This document shows positions 54,014 through 63,855 of a stretch of 64,000 nucleotides of DNA, in pieces. The stretch lies in the NCBI GenBank assembly GCA_046160305.1, contig JBJXGX010000216.1, positions 62,001 through 126,000 on the forward strand. Direction: 5' to 3'. Each line of letters starts with the position of its first letter. Position 1 is the first letter of the stretch. The DNA comes from SHXR01 sp046160305 (GTDB taxonomy: Bacteria; Pseudomonadota; Gammaproteobacteria; Burkholderiales; SG8-39). The position numbers were made by a program, and so were the translations under genes. The notes under the pieces were generated by a model. That model was not told where the DNA came from and made no database searches. It worked only from the letters and a program-made list of their open reading frames with translations.

Positions 54014-55936
54014 TTACTTCGGTGTCCAGATCCGGGAGCCACCCGCGCCAACCAGATCCAGCATCAGCTGGTTGAGGCGTCTCACGAACCCGGCCGGATC
54101 TTCCAGTTGCCCGCCCTCGGCCAGCAGCGCCTGGTCGAACAATAGATTCGCCCACTCGCCAAAGCGCGCCTCTTCATACTTCAAACGCTGCACCATCGGG
54201 TGATTGGGGTTGATTTCAAGAATCGGCTTGGCCATCGGGACGCTCTGGCCGACCGCTTTCATGATGCGCTGAAGATTGCCGGACATGTCGTAGTCGTCCG
54301 CCACCAGGCATGACGGCGATTCGGTCAGGCGTGCGCTCACCCGAACTTCCTTGACCTTCTCGCCAAGGGCCTCCTTCACCTTCGTGATGAGGTCCTTGTA
54401 TTCGGATTCGGCGGTCTCCCGCTCCAATTTGCCCGCTGCGTCTTCGAGCTTCCCAAGATCGAGCCCGCCTTTGGCGACTGACTGGAGTTCCTTGCCCTCG
54501 AATTCGTGCACGTGCGCGACGACCCATTCGTCGACGCGATCGAAGAACAGCACCACCTCGACGCCCTTCTTCCGGAACACCTCGAGGTGCGGGCTGTTCT
54601 TGGCCGCAAGATACGAGTCGGCCGTCACATAGTAGATCTTGTCCTGGCCTTCCTTCATGCGGGCAACGTAATCGGCGAGCGACACGTTCTGCTCATCGGC
54701 ATCCGCGTGCGTCGTGGCAAAGCGCAGGAGCTTGACGATCCGATCGCGATTCGCACTGTCCTCGCCGACGCCCTCTTTCAGCACCCGGCCGAATTCCTTC
54801 CAGAACGTCGCGTACTTCTCCTTCTGGTTGTCGGCAAGGTCTTCCAGCAAGCCAAGTACACGGCGCGCGCAGCCGTTTCGGATGGCCTCCACGTCACGGC
54901 TTTCCTGCAGGATCTCGCGTGAGACGTTGAGCGGCAGATCATTCGAATCCACCACGCCCTTGGTAAATCGCAGGTAAAGCGGCAGAAGCTGCTCGGCATC
55001 GTCCATGATGAACACGCGCCGCACATAGAGCTTGAGTCCGCGTTTCTGCTGCCTGTCCCAGAGATCGAAGGGCGCACGGGAAGGTATGTAGAGGAGCTGC
55101 GTGTATTCCTGCCGGCCTTCCACCTTCGCATGCGCATAGGCGAGGGGCACCTCGAAGTCGTGCGAAATATGCTTGTAGAACTCGTGGTACTGCTCCTCGG
55201 TGACGTCGTTCTTCGATCGCGCCCAAAGTGCGCTCGCCTGATTGACGGATTCCTCGAGGCCGGTTGCCACCATTTCCTTCTTCTCGTCGTTCCAATCGAG
55301 CTTCTGCATGACGATCGGGAACGAAATGTGATCCGAATACTTGCGCACGATGCCCTTCAGCCGCGCATCGGCGAGAAACTCGGACTCGCTCTCCTTGAGA
55401 TGCAGCGTGACGTCGGTGCCGCGGGTCGACTTATCGGTCGCTTCGATCGTGAACTCGCCCGAGCCGTCCGATTCCCAGCGCACGCCCTGCGACGCGTCAA
55501 GACCGGCGCGCCGGGTAATCAGCGTCACCCGATCCGCCACGATGAAGGACGAGTAGAACCCAACGCCGAATTGACCGATGAGTCGCGTATCGCTCGCCTG
55601 GTCGCCGGTCAGCGCGGCAAGGAACTCCTTGGTTCCCGATTTGGCGATCGTGCCGATATTCCCGATCACTTCCTCGCGGGACATGCCGACGCCGTTGTCC
55701 GAGATCGTGATCGTCCGCGCGTCTTTGTCGAACCCGATCCGGATCTTGAGCTCTGAATCACCGGCGAACAGGGCCGGCTGGGCGATGGCCTCGAAACGCA
55801 GCTTGTCGGCCGCATCCGAAGCGTTGGAGATCAGCTCGCGCAGAAAGATTTCCTTGTTGCTGTACAAGGAGTGGATCATCAGATGTAGGATCTGCTTCAC
55901 CTCGGCTTGGAAGGGAAGCGTTGTGGCGGTGGTCAT
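54014..55936 (-). CDS. htpG: Hsp90-family chaperone HtpG
   Basis: 640 residues. The GHKL ATPase core is seen as LRELISNASDAADKLRF, ISDNGVGMSREEVI, and IGQFGVGFYSSFIVAD. The middle domain has YVRRVFIMDD and GVVDSNDLPLNVSREILQ, and the C-terminal dimerisation part ends near LLFDQALLAEGG. It folds client proteins under stress in the cytoplasm. GAGGCACGC precedes the ATG, and a sigma32-like promoter lies upstream. The longer frame upstream lacks homology. Confidence 0.95.
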   Translation of the reverse strand: MTTATTLPFQAEVKQILHLMIHSLYSNKEIFLRELISNASDAADKLRFEAIAQPALFAGDSELKIRIGFDKDARTITISDNGVGMSREEVIGNIGTIAKSGTKEFLAALTGDQASDTRLIGQFGVGFYSSFIVADRVTLITRRAGLDASQGVRWESDGSGEFTIEATDKSTRGTDVTLHLKESESEFLADARLKGIVRKYSDHISFPIVMQKLDWNDEKKEMVATGLEESVNQASALWARSKNDVTEEQYHEFYKHISHDFEVPLAYAHAKVEGRQEYTQLLYIPSRAPFDLWDRQQKRGLKLYVRRVFIMDDAEQLLPLYLRFTKGVVDSNDLPLNVSREILQESRDVEAIRNGCARRVLGLLEDLADNQKEKYATFWKEFGRVLKEGVGEDSANRDRIVKLLRFATTHADADEQNVSLADYVARMKEGQDKIYYVTADSYLAAKNSPHLEVFRKKGVEVVLFFDRVDEWVVAHVHEFEGKELQSVAKGGLDLGKLEDAAGKLERETAESEYKDLITKVKEALGEKVKEVRVSARLTESPSCLVADDYDMSGNLQRIMKAVGQSVPMAKPILEINPNHPMVQRLKYEEARFGEWANLLFDQALLAEGGQLEDPAGFVRRLNQLMLDLVGAGGSRIWTPK

Positions 55937-56458
55937 GCGTGCCTCGAGTGTGGGAAGGTGCAAATAGGTGCGAAGGGTCCGCGCGGCAGGTTGGGCCAAT
56001 TGCCGCCATTTCAACCCCCAGACGCATTGGCTTCGGGGGTCGCGAAGTAGACCTGGTCCTACACGGGTCCTACCCTATGAGGCCGGTTCGATCCTCGGTG
56101 TGATGATAGACGCTGAACTTCCCTCCTCGTGTTCGCATGGACTGGCCGCCCGGCGCGCGCTCCTCGCACAGCGGCCGACGATCCTCGGTGCGCTCGGCGG
56201 GCCGGAACCGATATCGACCCAAGGCAGTCTGAACGCGGTGCGAAGTGGCGACAAGTTGGCGGCAGCGGCGGTCGCGATACTGGTAGGCTGGCGCACCAGG
56301 CACACGCAATCGACGACCCTTCCCGGTATGCTCGCACTGCACGCGGCGCGCCGGCTGGATACCCCCTGAATCCTTTGCTCGACCCCTTACCGCCGATTGG
56401 CACATCGTATCGACACACTCTCCCAGTCGCCCTCCAACGCTCCTCTCAGGACACCGGC
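55937..56458. other. intergenic region between htpG and the M16 protease gene
   Basis: 522 bases between divergent genes. Apart from the sigma32-like promoter I find no gene or repeat. The frame of the M16 gene stays open upstream for 110 codons, but those lack any protease homology and precede a clear signal peptide, so I treat them as non-coding. Confidence 0.5.
55988..56015 (-). promoter_or_regulatory. sigma32-like heat-shock promoter of htpG
   Basis: Read on the minus strand: GTTGAAA, a 13-base spacer, then CCCAACCT. This fits the RpoH consensus CTTGAAA - 13 to 15 - CCCCATNT at six of seven and about five of seven defined positions. It would start transcription about 45 bases before the htpG ATG, and htpG is a classic RpoH target. 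Confidence 0.5.
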
Positions 56459-59209
56459 ATGCGCTTTCCTACGCCTTTGCTCGCAGTTGCCGCAGCATTG
56501 CTCACCGCCATGACCACCGCCGTACCAGCACAAGTTGCCACCTTGCCGGCGGGCGTCACCGCCGGTCCGTCGGTGGAGGGCATCAGCGAATACCGGCTTG
56601 ATAACGGACTCACGGTCGTCCTGATTCCAGACGGCTCACAGGACACGATCACCACCAATATCGTCTATCTGGTCGGATCGCGCCATGAAGGGTATGGCGA
56701 GGCCGGCATGGCGCACCTGCTGGAACACATGCTGTTCAAGGGCACCCCATCGCATCCGAACATCAAGAGCGAGTTCCTCACGCGGGGTGCCCGCTACAAC
56801 GGCACCACGTCGTTCGATCGTACCAACTACTTCCAGACCTTCCCGGTCCAGGGCGACAATCTGTCGTGGTCGCTCGAGCTCGAAGCCGATCGCATGATCA
56901 ATTCCTACGTGTCGAAGAAAGATCTCGACAGCGAGATGACGGTCGTGCGGAACGAGTTCGAGTCGGGCGAAAACAGTCCGTTCTCGGTACTGCGCGAGCG
57001 AATGGGCGCGGCATCGTATCTCTGGCACAACTACGGCCGATCGGTGATCGGCAATCGCTCGGATATCGAGAACGTTCCGATCGAGCGGCTGCAGGCGTTC
57101 TATCGCCACTACTACCAGCCTGATAATGCGGTGCTGCTGATCGCCGGACGCATCGATGCAACCGAGACGCTGCGGCTCGTTGCCAAGCATTTTGGTCCGA
57201 TCGCCAAACCGACCCGCACATTGCAAACCACCTACACCGCAGAACCGACCCAGGACGGTGAACGGCACGTCGTTCTCAGACGCGCAGGCAATGTCCAGGT
57301 GGTGAGCGCGATGTACCACATCCCGCCGGGCACGCACGCCGACTATCCCGCGCTCGATATCTTTACGCAGATACTGTCGAACGTACCCGCGGGGCGACTG
57401 CACAAAGCGCTGATCGAAACGGGGAAAGCCGCGTTCGTCTTCGGCGTGGAGCGCCAGCAACGCGAGGCCGGCGCGGCGTATTTCGGCGCGAGTGTGCGCC
57501 AGGACGCGCCGATCGAGCCGGCGCGGGAAGCCTTGCTCGAAACGGTGGAGGGGATCGCCAAACAGCCGATCACCGACGCGGAAGTCGAACGTGCCCGCAG
57601 CGCGCTTCTCGGTGAAATCGAGAAAGCGGCCAACAACAGCAGGACCCTCGCGATCACCCTGACCGAATTCGTCGCCCTTGGAGATTGGCGCGTTCTTTTC
57701 TGGTTTCGCGATCAGGTTGCGAAGGTGAAGCGTGAAGACGTGCAACGCATCGCCCTCACGTATTTCAAGCGCGATAACCGCACGCTGGGCGTTTTCGTCC
57801 CGACCGACAAGCCCGATCGCGCGGAAATTCCGGCGGCCCCGGACCTCGCGGCAGTGCTCAAGGGCTTCGCGGGCCGCGCGGAACTCGCGCAAGGCGAGGC
57901 GTTCGATGCGACGCCGCAAGTCATTGAAGGCCGACTCATCCGGCGCCAGCTTTCCGGCGGCATGCGCCTCGCCCTGCTGCCGAAAAAAACGCGCGGGGAA
58001 ACCGTGGTGGCCAATCTTGCCCTGCGCTGGGGTGACGAGGCGTCGAAGACCGATCGCGGCCTGGCCTGCAATCTCGCGGGCGCAATGCTGGCCCGCGGCA
58101 CGGTAAAGCACTCGCGCACCGAGCTTCGCGACGCGCTGACAAAGCTGCGCGCCAATGTCAACGTTTCACTCGAGGGCGCGACACTCGACACGATTCGCCC
58201 GAGTCTGCCGGCTGCCTTTGCGTTGATGGCCGAAATACTGCGACAACCGACCTTCCCTGCCGCCGAGCTCGATCAGTTGCGTGAAGCCTCGCGAACGAGC
58301 CTCGATGTGCAACGCGCCGATCCGTCGGCGCTCGCCTCGTTGCAGATTTCGCGGCATCTGCATCCGTACCCGTCGACCCATTGGTATTACACCCCATCGA
58401 TCGACGAACGCGTCGAACGGCTGGGCACGATCACGCTCGATGACGTGAAGCGATGCCACGCGGAATTGGTCGGTGCGTCCAACGCGGAGCTCACCATCGT
58501 CGGGGATTTTGACGCGGACGAGATAACCAAGCTTGCCGAACGCCTGTTCGGCGACTGGAAGAGTCCGAAACCTTATGCCCGTGTGCCTTCCCGCTATTTC
58601 GACGTCTCGGCACTCAGCCGGTCGATTCAAACACCCGACAAGGCGAACGCCGTGTATCGCGCGGGCATGATGCTTCAACTGAAGGACGACAGTCCGGATT
58701 TCCCAGCGCTGATTCTTGCCAACTACATGCTGGGCGGCTCCTCGGATTCGCGGCTTTCACGGCGCATCCGCGAAAAAGAAGGGCTTTCGTATAGTGTCGG
58801 CTCTTGGCTCACCGCAGGCTCCGAGGATGCCGTCGGCGAGTTCGGCGTCAGCGCGATCTACGCGCCGCAGAACCGGACACGCCTCGAAACATGCGTACAG
58901 GAAGAGATCGCCTCGGCGCTGAAGGACGGTTTCGGCAAGGACGAGGTCGAGGCCGCCAAGAAGGGTTTGCTGCAGGCAAGGCGGGTGGCGCGCAATCAGG
59001 ACTCGACGTTGGCCGCGCGCCTGACCAACTACCTATCGCTTGGTCGCACCTTCGCATGGGACATCGATTTCGAAAAAGCGATCGCCGGTCTTATGACCGA
59101 CAAGGTGCACGATGCGCTGCGACGCCATGTCAGCCTCGAGCGGATGTCGATCGTGCGCGCCGGGGATTTCGCGCGGGTGACGGCGGGGTCGAATCCAAGC
59201 GCGAATTAG
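56459..59209 (+). CDS. exported M16-family zinc metallopeptidase (two-domain, pitrilysin-like)
   Basis: 916 residues. A signal peptide (LLAVAAALLTAMTTAVPAQ) is followed by the active M16 half with the inverted zinc motif HLLEH in GMAHLLEHMLFKG, and the third ligand region NEFESGENSP. The second half (from about residue 490, LALRWGDEASKTDRG) lacks the zinc motif, as is normal for this type. It would degrade peptides in the periplasm. Its TAG overlaps the TAA of the convergent greB by four bases. Confidence 0.9.
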   Translation: MRFPTPLLAVAAALLTAMTTAVPAQVATLPAGVTAGPSVEGISEYRLDNGLTVVLIPDGSQDTITTNIVYLVGSRHEGYGEAGMAHLLEHMLFKGTPSHPNIKSEFLTRGARYNGTTSFDRTNYFQTFPVQGDNLSWSLELEADRMINSYVSKKDLDSEMTVVRNEFESGENSPFSVLRERMGAASYLWHNYGRSVIGNRSDIENVPIERLQAFYRHYYQPDNAVLLIAGRIDATETLRLVAKHFGPIAKPTRTLQTTYTAEPTQDGERHVVLRRAGNVQVVSAMYHIPPGTHADYPALDIFTQILSNVPAGRLHKALIETGKAAFVFGVERQQREAGAAYFGASVRQDAPIEPAREALLETVEGIAKQPITDAEVERARSALLGEIEKAANNSRTLAITLTEFVALGDWRVLFWFRDQVAKVKREDVQRIALTYFKRDNRTLGVFVPTDKPDRAEIPAAPDLAAVLKGFAGRAELAQGEAFDATPQVIEGRLIRRQLSGGMRLALLPKKTRGETVVANLALRWGDEASKTDRGLACNLAGAMLARGTVKHSRTELRDALTKLRANVNVSLEGATLDTIRPSLPAAFALMAEILRQPTFPAAELDQLREASRTSLDVQRADPSALASLQISRHLHPYPSTHWYYTPSIDERVERLGTITLDDVKRCHAELVGASNAELTIVGDFDADEITKLAERLFGDWKSPKPYARVPSRYFDVSALSRSIQTPDKANAVYRAGMMLQLKDDSPDFPALILANYMLGGSSDSRLSRRIREKEGLSYSVGSWLTAGSEDAVGEFGVSAIYAPQNRTRLETCVQEEIASALKDGFGKDEVEAAKKGLLQARRVARNQDSTLAARLTNYLSLGRTFAWDIDFEKAIAGLMTDKVHDALRRHVSLERMSIVRAGDFARVTAGSNPSAN

Positions 59210-59772
59210 TCCAACGCCAGATAGCGCACCGCGACGAGCTCGATATTCTCGACACCCCCTGGCGTTCGCAGCATCACGACATCGCCCTCGCGCGCCTTGA
59301 ACAACGCATTCGCAATCGGCGAGATCCACGAGACCCGCCCGCGCGACGCATCCGCCTCGTCGATTCCGACGATACTGATCGTGCGCTCTTCGCTCGACCC
59401 GACGACATAGGTCACCGTCGCGCCGAAGAACACCTGATCCTGGTCGGCGGGCTGATCGCGCGGATCCGCGACCTCGACATTTTCCAGTCGTTTCATGAGA
59501 TAGCGGATACGCCGGTCGATCTCGCGCAACCGGCGCTTGCCGTAGATGTAGTCGCCGTTCTCGGACCGATCCCCATTGGAGGCCGCCCATGAGACGGTCC
59601 GCGTGACTTCCGGGCGTTCGATCTCGACGAGCTGTTTCAGCTCGCTCTTCATGCGGTAGAAGCCCGCCGGCGTCATATAGTTCTTGCTGCCTGCCGTCGG
59701 CGCAGGCAGTTCCGGCACGATCAGATCATCGTCATCGTCGCCGTCGGCTTCTTTGGTAAATGCCTTGTTCAT
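59206..59772 (-). CDS. greB: transcription elongation factor GreB
   Basis: 188 residues. The N-terminal coiled coil (YMTPAGFYRMKSELKQLVEI to RIRYLMKRLENVEV) has the acidic tip NGDRSENGDYIYGKRRLREI, and the C-terminal FKBP-like domain has WISPIANALFKAREGDVV. The RSENGDYIYGKRRLRE form separates GreB from GreA. It rescues backtracked RNA polymerase by stimulating transcript cleavage. An acidic extension (DGDDDDDLIVPELPAP) precedes the coiled coil, longer than in E. coli. Confidence 0.92.
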   Translation of the reverse strand: MNKAFTKEADGDDDDDLIVPELPAPTAGSKNYMTPAGFYRMKSELKQLVEIERPEVTRTVSWAASNGDRSENGDYIYGKRRLREIDRRIRYLMKRLENVEVADPRDQPADQDQVFFGATVTYVVGSSEERTISIVGIDEADASRGRVSWISPIANALFKAREGDVVMLRTPGGVENIELVAVRYLALD

Positions 59773-59844
59773 GGTGCGCTCCCGACCGATCACTGCGTCC
59801 GCTTGACGCAGGTTCCCGGAGATCCTACGCCGTCCGCGGAAATG

Positions 59845-61065
59845 TCACGCTGCCGGCGTCGCGATCGCGGATGCGCGGCCCACACGCCGCCAGAACCAGA
59901 ACGTCGCGCCGAATTGAATGAGCGCGAACGCGACGAAGACGATCGCATAGCCCGATTCCGCATAACCGCCGCCTTCCGCAGGCCAGAAATCCAGCACCGC
60001 TCCCACCGCGAACTGCAACGCGAAAGCGGACACGAACACGCACATATTGGCCGACGTTGCACTGCGTCCGGTCAGTGATTTTGCGAATCGCCGCGACAGC
60101 AGCGAATAGGTGATGGGCGAGAGGCCGACCGAAAAATGCAGAACCATCCAGGCAGCGATCGAGAATGCATGCCAGCCGGCCGCCAGGACGAGTAGTGACA
60201 TAGCCTCGACGATGACGCCGGCCATGACGAGGCGTTCCGGACCGAACCCGTACCGGGTCCAGCGATCCGCCAGTTGCCCGAAGGCGAGAAAGCCCGCCAC
60301 CAGCGCGAAGTTCATGGCAAACAAGTACATTGCCGCCTCGCCGCGCGCGATGCCAAGCACATCACGAAGCCACGGCGCGACCCAGAGCGATTGCAGGCTG
60401 AGCGCGGCCCCTTGCGCGCAGATACCAATCAATCCGATCGCCCAGAAATAGCCGTCGGACAACACGAAGCGCAGGCCGTCGACCAGCTCGCGAAACGATT
60501 CGGGTCGATCCGTGGTCTTGCGCTCGGGCACCACGCTGATGAGCACCAATGCAACGATCAAGGTGACGCTTCCCAACCCTACGAATCCTTTCCGCCATCC
60601 GATCATGCCGACGAGCCATTCCACCGGGGCGGTTCCCGCCATTGCCCCGAGTCCACCCATCGCGAGCAACCATCCGGTCAACGCCGGTTGCCGCTCCAGC
60701 GGAAACCACACGATAAATGCCTTGATGCTCGCCATCAGCGCAGCGGAACACCCCAAGCCGATAAGTCCGCGGGCGAGCATCAGCTCGGTTGCGCTCGTCC
60801 CCACGGAGAAAAGAAAAGCACCGACGGCAGCGAGTGCGATCAGCGCCGCGTTGACGCGGCGCGGTCCAAAACGATCGAGGAGCAACCCAAGGGGCAATTG
60901 CGCCAATCCGAACGCGATGAAGTAGGCAGCCGTCAGAAGCCCAAGCGCCGAGGCCGGGAGACTCAACTCCCCCACCAGATCGCGAAAGATCACCGCGTTG
61001 ACGACACGGTACAGGTACGAAAGAAAGTACCCGAGACAGAACGGCAGGAAGACGCGAAGGACCAA
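59845..61065 (-). CDS. MFS transporter
   Basis: 406 residues, about 12 helices; the helix 2-3 loop LLLDRFGPRRVNAALIAL is the MFS signature. The protein resembles nitrate/nitrite or sugar-phosphate-like MFS members with FLSYLYRVVNAVI near the N-terminus. No ATG is available upstream before an in-frame TAG; the start is a TTG (or another non-ATG codon close by), and the first helix begins almost at once. Substrate unknown. It follows greB's start by 72 bases upstream on the same strand. Confidence 0.75.
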   Translation of the reverse strand: MVLRVFLPFCLGYFLSYLYRVVNAVIFRDLVGELSLPASALGLLTAAYFIAFGLAQLPLGLLLDRFGPRRVNAALIALAAVGAFLFSVGTSATELMLARGLIGLGCSAALMASIKAFIVWFPLERQPALTGWLLAMGGLGAMAGTAPVEWLVGMIGWRKGFVGLGSVTLIVALVLISVVPERKTTDRPESFRELVDGLRFVLSDGYFWAIGLIGICAQGAALSLQSLWVAPWLRDVLGIARGEAAMYLFAMNFALVAGFLAFGQLADRWTRYGFGPERLVMAGVIVEAMSLLVLAAGWHAFSIAAWMVLHFSVGLSPITYSLLSRRFAKSLTGRSATSANMCVFVSAFALQFAVGAVLDFWPAEGGGYAESGYAIVFVAFALIQFGATFWFWRRVGRASAIATPAA

Positions 61066-61318
61066 ACGAGTGCGCGGGATGAACGGCTATGAGGCCTGCG
61101 TTAGGCGGGACACGATGCGCGACGACGATAGCACAGGCGATGACCAGAGCAAGGCCGTAGAATTTTTCTGTCCACCCACTCGGTGCACCGACGACCTCGC
61201 GAAAACGTGACCGGTTGTATCCGTTTGTTTCGGACCGGAACTTCGAGCGAGGCTGCGGGATCGAAGGCGAGTCCGAACGCGGACGGATCCATTCGCGTCA
61301 CTGAAGAGGAGCCACACC

Positions 61319-62464
61319 ATGCTGCAGACGGAATCACCGGCCGCGCGCCGATCCTTGGCAGGCGCGATCGCCTGCACCCTTGCCCTCGCCGTCGCACCGT
61401 ACTTCGCGATGGCCACTACCGCACCGAGTACGCCGGCCGCCCCACGCACCCTGCCCGACTTCAGTGCGCTCGTGGAGAATCATTCGGCGGCGGTGGTCAA
61501 CATCAGCACCTCGCGCGGCGCGGCGCGAATGCAGCTTCCCCAAGCCCCTAATGGCGAATCCCTTCCCGATTTCTTCCGCCGCCTGCCGCCATTCGCCAAT
61601 GGCCAGCGCGAGCGAGGCGTCGGGTCGGGCTTCATCATCTCGTCCGACGGCTACATCCTGACCAACGCGCACGTCGTTGCCGACGCCGAGGAAGTCATCG
61701 TTCGTCTCACCGACAAGCGTGAGCACAAGGCCCGCGTCGTCGGCACCGACCAACGCACCGACGTTGCCGTACTCAAGATCGATGCCAAGGGATTGCCCAC
61801 CGTGCGCATCGGGAACACCGATCGGCTCCGCGTTGGGGAATGGGTCGCGGCGATCGGATCGCCATTCGGCTTCGAGAGCACCGTGACCGCGGGGATCGTG
61901 AGCGCCAAATCGCGCGCGCTGCCAGACGACTCATACGTTCCGTTCATTCAAACGGATGTGGCCATCAATCCCGGCAATTCCGGCGGCCCCCTCTTCAATC
62001 TCGAGGGCGAGGTGGTCGGCATCAACTCGCAGATCTACTCGCGCTCTGGGGGCTATCAAGGCGTCTCGTTCGCCATCCCGATCGAAGTCGCCATGCGGGT
62101 GAAAGACGATCTGGTGAATTACGGTCGGGTGAATCGCGGTCGGATCGGTATTTCGATCCAGCCGGTATCGAGAGACCTTGCCGAGTCGTTCGGACTTGCA
62201 ACGCCCACCGGCGCGCTCGTGAACGCGGTAGACCCGGGTGGCCCCGCGGACCAAGCCGGCATCAAGGTGGGGGACATCATTACCAATGTCGAGGGTCGCA
62301 AAGTCGAGCACGCGGGCGATTTGCCGCGCAATATCGGTGAGGCCAAACCAGGTCAGACAATTCGTCTCGGTGTATTGCGCAATGGCGTAACGCGCGAGTT
62401 GCCGGTGGCCGTTGGCGAGCTGCCCAAGGAGCGTGTCGCAACCGCCCCAGGGCGATCGCGGTAG
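61319..62464 (+). CDS. periplasmic trypsin-like serine protease, one PDZ domain (DegS/MucD-like)
   Basis: 381 residues. Signal or anchor sequence at the N-terminus (AGAIACTLALAVAPYFAMATT). The catalytic triad is His in LTNAHVV, Asp in RTDVAVLKI and Ser in NPGNSGGPLF. One PDZ domain follows (about residues 270-365, GALVNAVDPGGPADQAGIKV). DegP proteins have two PDZ domains, so this is closer to DegS or one-PDZ DegQ types. It degrades or senses misfolded envelope proteins. Confidence 0.88.
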   Translation: MLQTESPAARRSLAGAIACTLALAVAPYFAMATTAPSTPAAPRTLPDFSALVENHSAAVVNISTSRGAARMQLPQAPNGESLPDFFRRLPPFANGQRERGVGSGFIISSDGYILTNAHVVADAEEVIVRLTDKREHKARVVGTDQRTDVAVLKIDAKGLPTVRIGNTDRLRVGEWVAAIGSPFGFESTVTAGIVSAKSRALPDDSYVPFIQTDVAINPGNSGGPLFNLEGEVVGINSQIYSRSGGYQGVSFAIPIEVAMRVKDDLVNYGRVNRGRIGISIQPVSRDLAESFGLATPTGALVNAVDPGGPADQAGIKVGDIITNVEGRKVEHAGDLPRNIGEAKPGQTIRLGVLRNGVTRELPVAVGELPKERVATAPGRSR

Positions 62465-62556
62465 CGCACGAACGGAATGCCGAAGAATCCGAGCCGGGAG
62501 CCGGGCGGATAGGGTGGGGCTAGAATTGGCCACTCCCTACTGTTCGAGTACACCAA

Positions 62557-63852
62557 ATGCCCGATCCCCGACCGCTTGGATTCGACACGCTATCGCTGCA
62601 CGCCGGCCAGCGACCGGATCCGGTGACGGGTGCGCGCGCAACGCCGATTTATTTCACGACGTCGTTCGTCTTCAAGGATGCCGACCATGCGGCCGCGCTC
62701 TTCAACATGGAGCGGGCGGGCCATGTGTATTCGCGGATTTCGAATCCGACCAACGCGGTGCTTGAAGAGCGTATCGCGGCACTCGATGGCGGCGTCGGGG
62801 CGATCGCGGTGGCAAGCGGCCAGGCTGCGCTTCATCTGGCGATTTCAACATTGATGGGCGCAGGCTCGCATATCGTCGCGAGCCGCGCGCTCTACGGCGG
62901 CTCGCACAACCTCCTTGAATACACGTTGCCGCGCTTCGGAATCGAAACGACATTCGTGCAAGGACGCGATTTCGATGCATGGAAACAGGCGGTGCGCCCG
63001 AATACGAAGCTTTTCTTCGGCGAAACGCTTGGCAATCCGGGGCTTGACGTGCTCGATATCGCCCACGTGTCCGAGCTTGCGCATGCCGTAGGCGTGCCGC
63101 TCCTGGTCGATGCGACATTCACCACGCCCTACCTGTTGCGTCCGTTCGATCATGGTGCCGATCTCATTTACCACTCGGCGACCAAGTTCCTCGGTGGGCA
63201 CGGTGTGGCGATCGGCGGTGTCGTCGTCGATGGGGGCATCTTTGATTGGGAAGCCTCCGGAAAATTTCCCGAGCTCACCGAACCCTATGCGGGATTCCAC
63301 GGCATGGACTTCCAGGAGGAATCGACCGTCGGCGCATTTCTCTTGCGCGCGCGCCGTGAAGGGCTTCGCGACTTCGGCGCGTGCATGAGTCCTGCCACCG
63401 CGTTTCAGATTCTGCAAGGCGTGGAGACCTTGCCGATCCGCATGGAACGGCATGTGGCCAACACGCGCAAGGTCGTGCAATTCCTGAGCGAACAATCGGC
63501 CGTCGAATCGATCGCCTATCCCGAGTTGCCGTCGCACCCCGATCACGAGCTTGCGAAACGCCTGCTGCCGCGCGGCTGCGGCGCGGTCATTAGTTTCAAT
63601 CTGCGCGGCGATCGCACCGCCGGGCGACGCTTCATCGAAGCACTCACGGTCTTCTCGCATCTGGCGAATGTCGGCGATGCGCGATCCCTCGTGATTCATC
63701 CGGCGAGCACCACGCATTTCCGCATGGACGCCACGGCACTGCAAGGCGCGGGCATTACCGAGGGCACGATTCGCCTGTCGATCGGCCTGGAAAACGCGGA
63801 CGATCTGATCGATGACTTGACCCGAGGCCTTCGCGCCGCCACGAAAGCCTGA
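62557..63852 (+). CDS. O-acetyl/O-succinylhomoserine sulfhydrylase (PLP enzyme)
   Basis: 431 residues of the Cys/Met metabolism PLP family. The N-terminus FDTLSLHAGQRPDPVTGARA is typical for MetY, with the PLP lysine in YHSATKFLGGHG, the phosphate site SGQAALHL and the DATFTTPYLLRPF strand. It makes homocysteine from sulfide and an activated homoserine. Length (over 420) and the Q-x-D-P-x-T-G-A start favour MetY over MetZ. It precedes an alpha/beta hydrolase gene by three bases; the family link between homoserine acylation and this enzyme is not proved here. Confidence 0.86.
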   Translation: MPDPRPLGFDTLSLHAGQRPDPVTGARATPIYFTTSFVFKDADHAAALFNMERAGHVYSRISNPTNAVLEERIAALDGGVGAIAVASGQAALHLAISTLMGAGSHIVASRALYGGSHNLLEYTLPRFGIETTFVQGRDFDAWKQAVRPNTKLFFGETLGNPGLDVLDIAHVSELAHAVGVPLLVDATFTTPYLLRPFDHGADLIYHSATKFLGGHGVAIGGVVVDGGIFDWEASGKFPELTEPYAGFHGMDFQEESTVGAFLLRARREGLRDFGACMSPATAFQILQGVETLPIRMERHVANTRKVVQFLSEQSAVESIAYPELPSHPDHELAKRLLPRGCGAVISFNLRGDRTAGRRFIEALTVFSHLANVGDARSLVIHPASTTHFRMDATALQGAGITEGTIRLSIGLENADDLIDDLTRGLRAATKA

Positions 63853-63855
63853 CCG

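Noticed and set aside
56129..56458. 110-codon N-terminal extension of the M16 protease
   Set aside because: Arginine-rich, without homology, and it would bury a clear signal peptide.
59773..59844. Terminator or small RNA between greB and the MFS gene
   Set aside because: No hairpin followed by a T-run was visible.
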